Origin: Streptomyces sp. NBC_01445
GTDB lineage: Bacteria; Actinomycetota; Actinomycetes; Streptomycetales; Streptomycetaceae
Assembly: GCF_035918235.1 (NCBI RefSeq)
Contig: NZ_CP109485.1
Location: 1,364,001-1,428,000, forward strand
Length of the DNA stretch: 64,000 nucleotides
Direction: 5' to 3'
The translations under genes and the position numbers were made by a program. This document shows, in pieces, positions 41,575 through 51,883 of this stretch. Within the stretch, counting starts at the first letter, position 1, and each line of letters opens with the position of its first letter. Below the pieces are notes generated by a model. The model was not told the origin of the DNA, made no database searches, and saw only the letters and a list, made by a program, of their open reading frames with translations.

Positions 41575-42003
41575 TCAACCGATCCACAGAGCGAGCGCCG
41601 AGACGAGCGCGGCGGCGCCGGTCACCCGCAGTACCCCGACGGCCTGCGGATCCCATGTGCTCACGCGTGAACGGGAGACCCCGTCCGGCACGGGGGCGAC
41701 GGGCCTGGTGGGCGCGGGAGCCGGCGCCGAGAACTGGGGGTCCACGGTGACCGTGGTGACTCCCAGCGGCGCCGCCAGCGCGCGCAGCGCGGGCTCGGCG
41801 AGCCTGATCCACGGCTGCTCGGACCCGAGCGTCGCGGTCAGCTTCCGCTCCGAGGTGAAGCCGACGGCCGTACGGTCGCCGAGGGGGGTACGGAAGAGCC
41901 GGGCCGCGCATCCTGCCGGTCCCGGCCGGACCGGAACGAACAACGGTCCGGCCGGGAACCGATCAAGAGGCTCCGGGTCTTCGGGGTACGAGGGTTGTGC
42001 CAT
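41575..42003 (-). CDS. SAV_915-family small protein
   Basis: A 142-aa protein typical of Streptomyces. LFVPVRPGPAGCAARLFRTP and GFTSERKLTATLG match the SseB-like SAV_915 family; LAEPALRALAAPLGV and TVDPQ follow. The last 20 residues are hydrophobic, suggesting a C-terminal membrane anchor that ordinary members lack. AGGAGG lies seven bases before ATG 42003. It is probably cotranscribed with the decarboxylase. Function unknown. Confidence 0.8.
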   Translation of the reverse strand: MAQPSYPEDPEPLDRFPAGPLFVPVRPGPAGCAARLFRTPLGDRTAVGFTSERKLTATLGSEQPWIRLAEPALRALAAPLGVTTVTVDPQFSAPAPAPTRPVAPVPDGVSRSRVSTWDPQAVGVLRVTGAAALVSALALWIG

Positions 42004-42323
42004 GGGATGCCTCCTGGAGGATCCGGGGTGATTCATGTGCGGGGTCTGCGAGCCCCGGACGCCGACGGCCGCCCGGGGCTCACCGCTGAAGCTATGCCCG
42101 CACGCCCCCGCTCGCCGACACCTCATAACGGGACGCTGACGGTGATCGGGGCGACGCATACGGGACGCTGACGCGAGGAGCGCCCGACGGTGGAGACACC
42201 CGTCAGAGGAGCGCCAAGAAGTGGCGTTCGGGCTGCCCGAAGGCCCCGGGCCAGGAGTCAGATGGAACCGCGAGACACCGCCGGCTCACTGCATGAACAG
42301 GCCTCGGTACGGGAGGGGCGCTC
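42004..42323. other. Intergenic region upstream of SAV_915/decarboxylase operon
   Basis: 320 bases without a supported gene. It holds the 14-bp direct repeat at 42128-42173 and a compact inverted repeat TTCGGGCTGCCCGAA (42227-42241) that may terminate the kinase gene transcribed toward it. The operon promoter must lie here, but no convincing -35/-10 pair is visible. Confidence 0.6.
42128..42173. repeat. 14-bp direct repeat, 32-bp period
   Basis: ACGGGACGCTGACG at 42128-42141 and 42160-42173, each preceded by CATA or CATAA, about three helical turns apart, 125-170 bases upstream of the SAV_915 start. Confidence 0.55.
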
Positions 42324-44051
42324 TCAGCAGCGCGTCGACGCCCCCGACTGGTTGGTGAGGTTGTCGTTGGACATCCAGCCCGACGTGTTCGTGCCCGCCA
42401 CCCGCACGTACGTCCAGTTGTGGCCGTATGCGTTGACGACCGAGCAGTGGTACCAGAGCTTGGAGCCGTTCTCGGCCAGGGCGACCGACGAGCACGTCTG
42501 GTACGGCCCGGTCACGATGTGGTAGCTGCCGGACATGTAGCCGTACGTGCCCGGGTTCGGGTCGCGGTGGGTCCAGCCGCTGCAACTCTTCGACACCGAG
42601 CTCGGCTTGGCCGTCGGAGGGGCCGGCGGCTGCGAGGCCGTGGCACCGCCGTCGCTGCTCGGTCGCGCCGACGACTCACCGCCGTCGTCCGTGTCACCCG
42701 CCCCCTCACCCCCTGCCTCACTCGGCCGCTGCGACGGTGTGCGCGACGGCTCCTGCGAGGTCGCCGACGACGAGGCGCTCGGCGACTTCTTGCCGCCGCC
42801 CACGCTTCCCCTGCTCGGCAGTTCGCTGACCTGCGAGGCACCGGAACGCGTCGGCGCCGTCCGGGCCTCGTCCGACTTCGCGTCGTCGCCGGTGCCCACC
42901 AGGGCGTACGTGATGCCGCCGCCCGCGATCACCACGGCCGCGGCCGTCGATGCGACGACGGCACGGCTGCGGCGCCGGGCGCGGCCGGAGGCGCCGCTCG
43001 CCGCCCGTCCCACGTGTGGCTCGCCGGTCTGGGGAAGCGTGCTCGCCAGGCCAGGCGTCGGGTAGCCACCCTGCGGAGGCTGAGGGTACGGCGTGGCAGG
43101 AGATCCGAACCCGGGCCCGGACTGATGAACCGCATGCGGCGCGGGGGCAACAGCCGGGGCCTGCGCCTGGGCCGGGGGCCCGAAGCTCACCGTGCTGCCC
43201 GCCGCCACCCGTTCCAGCATCTCCCGCGCCTGGCCCGCATCCGGCCGGCTCTCCGGGTCCTTCGCCATCAGCGCCCTGAGCACCGGCGCCAGCGCCCCCG
43301 CCCGCCCCGACTCAGGCAGCGGCTCGTTCACGATCGCCGCCAGCGTCGACCACACCGACGTACGGCGGAACGGCGACGTGCCCTCGACGGCCGCGTACAG
43401 CGTCATGCCGAGCGACCAGATGTCCGACGCGGGGCCCGGCTCCTTGCCCTGCGCGCGCTCCGGGGGCAGGTAGTCGAGGGAGCCGACGAGCTGGCCGCTG
43501 CGGGTCAGCTTGTCCATGGCGTCGTCGCCCGCGGCCTCCATGCTGGCTATGCCGAAGTCGGTGAGCACGACACGACCGCCGCCTTCGAGCAGTACGTTCC
43601 CGGGCTTGACGTCCCGGTGCAGCACCCCCGCCCGGTGCGCCGCGTCGAGCGCGTCCATCAACTTGGCACCGATCGCGGCCGCCTCGTGCGGCTCCAGCGC
43701 GCCGCGCTCGGTGAGCACGTCGTCGAGCGAGGGCCCGTCGACCAGCTCCATGACGATGACGGGCAGGCCGTCCTCCTCGGTCACGTCGTGCACCGTGACC
43801 ACTCCGCTGTGGCGGATACGGGCGGCGGCCTGCGCCTCCCGCTGCATGCGGACCCGCAGACCGGCCAGATCGGACGCGGAGGAGTCGGTGAAGGCTCTGA
43901 GGATCTTGACGGCGACCTCTCTGTTGAGCAGCTCGTCCACCGCCCGCGCGACCACCCCCATGCCGCCGCGCCCGATCATCGAGGTGACTCGGTAACGCCC
44001 CCCGAGTACCTTGCCGATCAGCTCGCTGCCGTTCTTCTCCCCCGACGTCAC
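42324..44051 (-). CDS. Membrane Ser/Thr protein kinase with extracellular sensor
   Basis: A 575-aa PASTA-less STPK. The kinase domain covers residues 15-270: glycine loop IGRGGMGVV, VAVK lysine, HRDVKPGN catalytic loop, DFGIA, and PPERAQG in the activation region. A Pro/Gln-rich linker precedes one membrane segment near 365 (AVVASTAAAVVIAGGGITYALV), then a Ser/Pro-rich stalk and a 75-aa C-terminal Cys-containing SH3-like domain (WTHRDPNPGTYG, WYHCSVVNAYGHNWTYVRV), probably outside. GTG 44051 with GGAG six bases upstream is preferred; a TTG at 44081 with AAGGGAA is possible. The sensor domain may read cell-wall material. Confidence 0.9.
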   Translation of the reverse strand: MTSGEKNGSELIGKVLGGRYRVTSMIGRGGMGVVARAVDELLNREVAVKILRAFTDSSASDLAGLRVRMQREAQAAARIRHSGVVTVHDVTEEDGLPVIVMELVDGPSLDDVLTERGALEPHEAAAIGAKLMDALDAAHRAGVLHRDVKPGNVLLEGGGRVVLTDFGIASMEAAGDDAMDKLTRSGQLVGSLDYLPPERAQGKEPGPASDIWSLGMTLYAAVEGTSPFRRTSVWSTLAAIVNEPLPESGRAGALAPVLRALMAKDPESRPDAGQAREMLERVAAGSTVSFGPPAQAQAPAVAPAPHAVHQSGPGFGSPATPYPQPPQGGYPTPGLASTLPQTGEPHVGRAASGASGRARRRSRAVVASTAAAVVIAGGGITYALVGTGDDAKSDEARTAPTRSGASQVSELPSRGSVGGGKKSPSASSSATSQEPSRTPSQRPSEAGGEGAGDTDDGGESSARPSSDGGATASQPPAPPTAKPSSVSKSCSGWTHRDPNPGTYGYMSGSYHIVTGPYQTCSSVALAENGSKLWYHCSVVNAYGHNWTYVRVAGTNTSGWMSNDNLTNQSGASTRC

Positions 44052-44150
44052 CGCACGCTCCGTTCCATGACTGTTCGTCAATTCCCTTACCTGGAAGGCA
44101 TAAGACTAGGGGAATGGGAACAGGGGGGAACTCGCGGCGGCCCGCTGGGC

Positions 44151-44846
44151 TCAGGTGCCCGGCTTGCGGCCGTAGACGTAGACGTCGTCACCCGTCTTCA
44201 GCAGGGACCAGTACTTCTTCGCGGTGGTACTGGTCATGTTCACGCAGCCGTGCGAGCCGGGCGGGTTCCACATGCTCACGCCGACCGAGTGGAAGGCCTG
44301 GCCGCCGTCGAAGAACTGGCTGTAGGGCATGGGCACGTTGTAGATGCTCGACACGTGGTCGATGTGCCGCCAGTAGATCTTCTTCAGGCCGGTGCGGGTC
44401 TCGTAGCCGTTACGGCCGGTGCGAACCGGCACCGGCCCGTAGACGAGGTTCTTGCCGTCCTGGATCCAGCTGAGCTGCAGCGTCAGGTTCACGCAGGCGA
44501 TGCGCCCCTTGTTGACGGGGCATTTGCCGTCTTTGTTGGGATTGCTGCCGACGGCCTTCTGCTTGTTCATCAGGTCCATCACGCCCCACGTGACGGGCCC
44601 CGCGTAGCCGATGTTCGGGCTGATGCCGTGCTTGTTCTGGAAGGCCTGGACAGCCTTGCAGTCGGCGGCGGACTGCTTTCCGTCGACCGGCCGGCCGAGG
44701 AACCCCTCCACCTGCTTCTGATAGGGACCGGTCGATGTCGTGCAGCTCGCGGCCTGCGCGGGCGCGGCGCCCAGCGCGAGTGTCAGCGGCGCGACGAGTC
44801 CGGTGATTCCCAGTGCGACGGCTCCCCGTCTGCGTATGTCCCCCAT
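44151..44846 (-). CDS. Secreted L,D-transpeptidase (YkuD) with peptidoglycan-binding domain
   Basis: A 231-aa wall enzyme that forms 3-3 crosslinks. Signal peptide residues 1-33 (ends APAQAA); a peptidoglycan-binding domain with FLGRPVDGKQSAADCKAVQAFQNKHG at 48-75; and a YkuD domain with FHSVG and the catalytic SHGCVNM near 205. ATG 44846 has AAGGAAAGG upstream. It lies 70 bases upstream of the kinase gene in the same direction, so wall crosslinking and a wall-facing kinase may be coexpressed. Confidence 0.93.
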   Translation of the reverse strand: MGDIRRRGAVALGITGLVAPLTLALGAAPAQAASCTTSTGPYQKQVEGFLGRPVDGKQSAADCKAVQAFQNKHGISPNIGYAGPVTWGVMDLMNKQKAVGSNPNKDGKCPVNKGRIACVNLTLQLSWIQDGKNLVYGPVPVRTGRNGYETRTGLKKIYWRHIDHVSSIYNVPMPYSQFFDGGQAFHSVGVSMWNPPGSHGCVNMTSTTAKKYWSLLKTGDDVYVYGRKPGT

Positions 44847-45031
44847 GGCGGGCCTTTCCTTGCAGGGCGCTCGATGCGCTCGAAGCGTTTCTCTGCCAGG
44901 TAGACCGGTCGCGGGTCGCTCAGGTTGTGGCGTTGCTCGGGCTGGGACCCAATGGTGACAATTCCGAGTTCTTCGCCAGTGGGTCGCGTGACGCGGCGTG
45001 GCGATGGTGCGGGCGCGCATGACATGCCGGC

Positions 45032-45066
45032 GCGGGCCCGCGTGAAGGGTGTCAGCGCGGGCCCGC
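45032..45066. terminator. Terminator hairpin after SRPBCC gene
   Basis: GCGGGCCCGCG (45032-45042) pairs with CGCGGGCCCGC (45056-45066) around a 13-base loop, 13 bases past the stop. The arms are themselves near-palindromic. Confidence 0.75.
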
Positions 45067-45079
45067 TTCAACGGGGGTG

Positions 45080-45538
45080 TCAGCGTGGAGCGATCGCCGC
45101 CTCGGTCGCCGCCTTGATCCTGGCGGCGAACGCGTCGGCGTCCTTGCGGGCGGCGGAGAGCGCCAGGCCGACGAGGAGCTTGCCCACGCCATGGCCTTCC
45201 AGCACGTTGAAAATACGGACCTGGGTCCCGCCGTCGGGCATCGGCTCCAGGTCGTAGCCGCCCTCGCGTGCCATCACGCTGTTCTTCGACACCTCGGCCC
45301 ACCGGATCTTCACGGGGGCGTCGAGGGCGGTGATGCGGAACTCCCTCGCGGACTTCATCCCTGCGTCCTTCACGGTGCTCCGGAAGACGGTGCCCACAGT
45401 GGTCGGGGTGTCGGGTACGCGCTCGATCTTCAGCACCCGGGGGCTGAACTGCGGATCGTTGCGACCGTCAGCCAGGTACTCGAAGACCTCGTCGACGGAC
45501 CGTGCGACCACGAACGTCGCTTCGAACTGTCCTGCCAT
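45080..45538 (-). CDS. SRPBCC (polyketide-cyclase-like) ligand-binding protein
   Basis: A 152-aa START-fold protein. FVVARSVDEVFEYLADGRNDPQFSP and the later GTVFRSTVKDAG and DLEPMPDGGTQVRI strands are the polyketide_cyc2 pattern; a C-terminal helix LLVGLALSAARKDADAF closes the cavity. GGGAG lies before ATG 45538. Cytoplasmic. The ligand is unknown and no biosynthetic genes are near. Confidence 0.88.
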   Translation of the reverse strand: MAGQFEATFVVARSVDEVFEYLADGRNDPQFSPRVLKIERVPDTPTTVGTVFRSTVKDAGMKSAREFRITALDAPVKIRWAEVSKNSVMAREGGYDLEPMPDGGTQVRIFNVLEGHGVGKLLVGLALSAARKDADAFAARIKAATEAAIAPR

Positions 45539-45681
45539 GGGCACTCCCGCCTCGTCGTAGCAGCACCGCGACCCTATGTGACGGCCGGGCATCCCGCGCG
45601 GCGGGCCGGGCGCGGTCCCGGTCACGACTCCCTGGAGCCGGTTGCGGATGCTCCACACCCATACTGACCAGCGGCGGCGCG

Positions 45682-46128
45682 TCAGCAGGCGCCTACCCAC
45701 TCCTCGTCGCCGTCCGAGAAGAACTGGTGCTTCCAGATGGGCACCTCGTGCTTGAGGTCCTCGACGAGGCGGGCGCAGGCGGCGAAGGCCTCCGCGCGGT
45801 GCGGGCAGGAGACCGCCGCGATGACCGCGACGTCGCCGATCTCCAGACGGCCCGTCCTGTGGACGGCGGCGAGGGCGCTGACCGGGAAGTCGGCGGCGAC
45901 CTTCTCGGCGACCCGGCGCATTTCGCTCTCGGCGGCGGGATGGGCACTGTATTCGAGGGCATCCACCGACCTGCCGCCGTCGTGGTTGCGCACGGTTCCG
46001 ACGAAGACGGCGGTGCCTCCGGCGGTGGCATCGCCCACGGCCTCGTACACCTCGTCCAGGGAGAGCGGGGTGTCGCGCAGTGCGAGCAGTTGAACGGGGT
46101 GGCCGGAGAGGTACGGGATGTGCGGCAT
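45682..46128 (-). CDS. moaE: Molybdopterin synthase large subunit MoaE
   Basis: A 148-aa catalytic subunit that converts cyclic pyranopterin monophosphate to molybdopterin, using sulfur carried on MoaD. FVGTVRNHDGGRSVDALEYSAHP near 40 and the Lys block VPIWKHQFFSDGDEEWVG at the C-terminus are conserved; the lysine is the catalytic one. ATG 46128 is preceded by AGGAA at eight bases. It follows moaD by 81 bases in a moeA-moaD-moaE operon, next to a molybdoenzyme gene that would need the cofactor. Confidence 0.95.
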   Translation of the reverse strand: MPHIPYLSGHPVQLLALRDTPLSLDEVYEAVGDATAGGTAVFVGTVRNHDGGRSVDALEYSAHPAAESEMRRVAEKVAADFPVSALAAVHRTGRLEIGDVAVIAAVSCPHRAEAFAACARLVEDLKHEVPIWKHQFFSDGDEEWVGAC

Positions 46129-46209
46129 GGTTCGTTCCTGAGGTCGGGGGCGTTGCGGTGCATGCAGGGGCGGCGTCAACTCCGGCTTGCGCGTGACGAG
46201 TTGGGGTGA

Positions 46210-46485
46210 TCAGCCACCCGCGAACGGAGGCAGTACCTCGACCGTTCCCCCTTCGGCGAGGTGGACCGAAGCGTGGTCGCGCCCGCCGACCGGGCGGCCG
46301 TCCACAAGGAACGAGCAGTAGCCGAGCACGCGCGCCAACCGCGGACGGCCGTCGTGCCGGGAGCGGACGTGTTCCAGCGCTTCCGCGAGTGTCGCCGCGC
46401 GGTAGGGCTCCTGCGCCGTACCGGCCGCGGCCTTGGCCGCCGCCCAGTAGCGGATGGTTCCGGCCGGCGTCATCGGGGTCGCCAC
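46210..46485 (-). CDS. moaD: Molybdopterin synthase sulfur carrier MoaD
   Basis: A 91-aa ubiquitin-like protein with the essential C-terminal Gly-Gly (PPFAGG-stop), whose last Gly is thiocarboxylated. IRYWAAAKAAAGT at the N-terminus and LVDGRPVGG are family-like. GTG 46485 has AGGAGG seven bases upstream; an internal ATG four codons later is a weaker choice. It lies between moeA and moaE. Confidence 0.92.
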   Translation of the reverse strand: MATPMTPAGTIRYWAAAKAAAGTAQEPYRAATLAEALEHVRSRHDGRPRLARVLGYCSFLVDGRPVGGRDHASVHLAEGGTVEVLPPFAGG

Positions 46486-46541
46486 TGCTGTGCCTCCTGT
46501 TGTCGAGCTGCTCCGGCCTGCGTTCGGGTGTCCCCACACGG

Positions 46542-47798
46542 TCACTGTCCCGGCACCTCCAAGACTTCCGCGGTGGCCCCGGCGGGCACCCCGCCGGGCG
46601 GGACGACCGCGAGGCCGTCGGCGAACGCGAGGCCGCGCAGCATGGCCGGGCCGTCGAACGGGAGCGGTGTCACTTCGTGGTGGGTGCGTCGCACCGGCAG
46701 CAGGCGGGTGTCCCGCGGGTGTCCTGGCAGGTCGGTGGCGGTGCGCATCCGGCAGGGTTCCGCGTCCGGGTGCCCGCCGAGGTGTCGCAGCAGCGGCGCG
46801 GCGAGCGTCACCGTGCCGGCGACGGCGGCAAGCGGGTTGCCGGGCAGGCCGACCAGCCGGCGGGTGCGGCCGTCGGGGGTGGGCGGCAGCCCGGCGAGCA
46901 GCATGGGGTGGCCGGGCCGTACGGCGACGGAGTCGACGAGCAGGCGGGCGCCCGCCTCTTCGAGGGTGGCGTGCAGGAAGTCCACCGGGCCTGCGGCGGT
47001 GCTGCCGGTGGTGACGACGACATCGGCGCGCGAGTTGTGTACGGCCTCCCGCAGCAGCCCCAAGTCGTCCGCCACCCGGCGGCGCCCGATCACGTCGGCG
47101 CCGCAACTTCTCAGCCACGGCGGCAGCATGGGTCCGAGCGCGTCGCGTACCCGCCCGTGCCGGGGCAGGCCGGCCTCCAGCAACTCGTCGCCGAGCACCA
47201 GGAGTTCGACGGTCGGGCGGCGGTGTACGGCGAGCCGGTCGTACCCGGCGGCCGCCGCGAGTCCCAGCACGGCCGGGGTCACCGTGATGCCGGCCGGGAT
47301 CAGCGCCTCACCCGCACGGCACTCCTGGCCACGCGGCCGGATGTCGCGGCCCGGAGCGACCGAGCCGGGCCCGGTGGAGCGATCGTGCAGGGTGCCACTC
47401 TCGGCGTCGAACTCCCCATGTTCCCTTCTCAGCACGGCTGTTGCGCCCGTCGGCAGCCGGGCGCCGGTGGCAATGGGGACGGCAGTTCCGTAGTCGCGGA
47501 GCGGCGCGGACCGGTCGCCGGCGAGGACGGCGGCGCCGCCCACCAGCCACGGTCCCGGTCCGGCCACGGCCCAGCCGTCCATCGCGGACGTGTCGAACGG
47601 CGGCAGGTCGGTGAGCGCCGTCAGCGGTTCGGCGAGCGCGTGACCGAGCGCGTCCGCCAGGGATCGGGTGACGGCGGGCAGCGGCTGTCCGACGCAGTCC
47701 CGGGCGATCCGCCGGGCCTGCTCCCAGGCCATGTGGGACTCTGCCGCCACTCGCACTCCACCCGTGCCGTCCAGGGTGTGCGCGCCGGCCGGGGTCAT
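46542..47798 (-). CDS. moeA: Molybdopterin molybdotransferase MoeA
   Basis: A 418-aa enzyme that inserts molybdate into adenylylated molybdopterin. LPPFDTSAMDGWAV near 66, the IATGARLPTGATAVLRREH block near 109, VTTGSTAAGPVDF near 262 and the C-terminal LVGLPGNPLAAV near 317 are the family landmarks. The third reads TTGSTAAG where most have TTGGxSxG, a modest deviation. Its ATG overlaps the stop of a 41-codon ORF (ATGA), so translation is coupled to it. Confidence 0.93.
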   Translation of the reverse strand: MTPAGAHTLDGTGGVRVAAESHMAWEQARRIARDCVGQPLPAVTRSLADALGHALAEPLTALTDLPPFDTSAMDGWAVAGPGPWLVGGAAVLAGDRSAPLRDYGTAVPIATGARLPTGATAVLRREHGEFDAESGTLHDRSTGPGSVAPGRDIRPRGQECRAGEALIPAGITVTPAVLGLAAAAGYDRLAVHRRPTVELLVLGDELLEAGLPRHGRVRDALGPMLPPWLRSCGADVIGRRRVADDLGLLREAVHNSRADVVVTTGSTAAGPVDFLHATLEEAGARLLVDSVAVRPGHPMLLAGLPPTPDGRTRRLVGLPGNPLAAVAGTVTLAAPLLRHLGGHPDAEPCRMRTATDLPGHPRDTRLLPVRRTHHEVTPLPFDGPAMLRGLAFADGLAVVPPGGVPAGATAEVLEVPGQ

Positions 47799-47920
47799 GC
47801 GGTCCCCGCGCTGTTCTCGGGCTCGGCAGCCCAGCGTTCGGCCGGCGCCGTCAGCTTGCGGTTCGCGACGTCAAGGTCGACGTCGAGTTCGGACTTGACG
47901 TCCTCGATCCTGTTAGGCAT
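47795..47920 (-). CDS. 41-aa protein between moaA and moeA, unknown
   Basis: ATG 47920 is preceded by GAAGGTGAG at four bases. The product begins MPNRIEDVKSELDVDLDV and ends PENSAGTA; it is acidic, lacks Cys and membrane segments and matches no family I know. The stop overlaps the moeA start. It reads in the same frame that the frameshifted moaA enters, so that ORF would run into it. The coding signal is the good ribosome-binding site and the coupling; three 11-nt repeats lie in its leader. It could be a small Moco-pathway protein or a translated leader for moeA. Confidence 0.6.
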   Translation of the reverse strand: MPNRIEDVKSELDVDLDVANRKLTAPAERWAAEPENSAGTA

Positions 47921-47935
47921 CCAGCTCACCTTCGT

Positions 47936-47968
47936 TCTTGTCTGCCTCTTATCTGCCTCTTGTCTGCC
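47936..47968 (-). repeat. Three tandem 11-nt repeats before 41-aa ORF
   Basis: In the mRNA sense: GGCAGACAAGA, GGCAGATAAGA, GGCAGACAAGA (47968-47936), one base different in the middle copy. Eleven-base periodicity is typical of sites for OmpR-type winged-helix proteins. It sits between the moaA end and the 41-aa ORF, 15 bases before the start codon. Confidence 0.75.
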
Positions 47969-47993
47969 GCGGAGGCTCTTGGGGTGGGGCCCG

Positions 47994-49051
47994 TCAGCCG
48001 CCGATGGCCGACATCGGGCGTTCCGGGCGGCGGAACTCCGGGCTGTTGATCGCGTGGCCGGGGCCCTTGCGGCCGACCGAGGTCCGCCAGGCCGCCTCCA
48101 CGGTCGCGTCGTCGGCGCCGCCTCGCAGCAGGGCCCGCAGGTCGGACTCCTCAGTGGCGAAGAGGCAGTTGCGCAGCTGCCCGTCAGCCGCACGCGGTCG
48201 CACGTGCCGCAGAACGGGCGGGTGACACTGGCGATGACACCCACCAGCGCCTCGCTGCCCGCGATCCGCCACTCCTCCGCGGGCGCGTTGTCCTGCCGCC
48301 CGACCGGCACGAGTTCGAAGCGCTCGCCGAGCCGCTCCAGGACCTCCGCGGCCGTGACCATCCGGTCCCTGTCCCAAGCTCCCTGCGCATCCAGGGGCAT
48401 CGATTCGATGAACCGCATGTGGTACCCGTGCTCCGCCGCGAACGCGGTCAGGTCGACGATCTCGTCGTCGTTGACTCCCCGCACCGGCACCGCGTTGATC
48501 TTCACCGGGTTCAGACCCGCGTCGCGGGCGGCCGAGAGTCCGGCCAGTACGTCCTTGATCCGGTCGCGGCGGGTGATCTCGGCGAACCGCTCCGGGCGCA
48601 GTGTGTCGAGGCTGACGTTGACGCGGCTGAGCCCAGCCTCCCGCAGTGCGTCGGCGCTGCGCGCCAGGCCTATGCCGTTGGTGGTGATCGACAGTTCCGG
48701 AGCCGGGTCCAGGGCGGACAGGCGGGCCACCAGGCCGGGCAGGCCCCTGCGCAGCAGCGGCTCGCCGCCGGTCAGCCGGACCTCGGTGATCCCGAGGCGC
48801 TCGGTGCCGATGCGGACCAGGCGTACGACCTCGTCGTCGGTGAGGACTTCGGCACGGGGCAGCCAGTTCAGCCCCTCGGCCGGCATGCAGTACGTGCAGC
48901 GCAGATTGCAGCGGTCGGTCAGCGAGACCCGCAGGTCCGTGTGGACCCGGCCGAAGCGGTCCATGAGGGGCGACGGAACGACGGGAAGGCGCTCCGCGCG
49001 GTGGCGCCGGGACCGACCGGTCCCGGTCGGCTCGTCGCTGTGATCAAGCAC
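47994..49051 (-). pseudogene. moaA: moaA (GTP 3',8-cyclase), frameshifted near the C-terminus
   Basis: Radical-SAM enzyme of the first molybdenum-cofactor step. GTG 49051 (GGGAGGG upstream) starts an intact N-terminal part with the cluster motif CNLRCTYC and GGEPLLR. The second cluster region reads FCGTCDRVRLT up to about 48183; the expected continuation ADGQLRNCLFATEESD appears in another frame and ends SAIGG at 47994. The sequence CTGACGGGCAGCTG is 7 bases shorter than a normal gene needs between the two LT/QL blocks. Third-cluster Cys (LRNC) and the C-terminal GG are thus out of frame. It is either a real 7-bp deletion between GAC repeats or an assembly error. Confidence 0.8.
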
Positions 49052-49483
49052 GGTTGCGCCCTCCCATGAAATACCGTTAGCCGGGTTTGGTGAAACATTA
49101 GAGACCAAGGTTCGCGAATTATCCAGGGGTCGGAATCCGAAGCCTTTCTCCACTCCACCTCTTCCTTACTCATCGATCATCATGGAAAGGTTTCCCCGAG
49201 AAGTCAAAGAGGGGTTCTCGATGGCATGATCGGTCGGGGCTATCGAGCCTCGAACCCCAGGCAGGACAAGGGAAGGCGCCTTGATAAGCGGTACCTATCA
49301 GGTGATCGGAAATGCCTCTTTGACGCGCCACTCGGATTGCAGGAAGCTTCTCTCGCGGCGATGACGCGAAAACGTATCCGGCGCGCATGAGCAAACCGCG
49401 GTAAATGCGAACACGGAGAACAGGCCGCCGTTTCCCGGGGACCCGTCCGCCCAGGTGCATGGAAGAAAGAGGCAGACCAGATC
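49052..49483. other. Divergent regulatory region, moaA / formate-dehydrogenase-like gene
   Basis: 432 bases without a supported gene and less GC-rich than the surroundings. It must hold promoters for both directions. Visible: TGATA-N9-TATCA (49282-49300) as a possible operator, and AAGAGGCAGACCAGA (49467-49481), which repeats the leader repeat motif of the 41-aa ORF in the same sense, directly before the start of the molybdoenzyme gene. Confidence 0.6.
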
Positions 49484-51778
<2,295 letters not shown>

Positions 51779-51883
51779 CCCAACACCCGGCACTCCCGGG
51801 GCAGTTCAGGGAGTGCCGGAGTCCTCGGAGTGCCCGCCGCGACGGCGGGCCGAAGCGCCGTGTTCAGAAAGGTACTTGCCTGC

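Noticed and set aside
47795..47920. 41-aa ORF as a RiPP precursor
   Set aside because: It has no Cys and few Ser/Thr, and no maturation enzymes are present; it sits inside a Moco operon.
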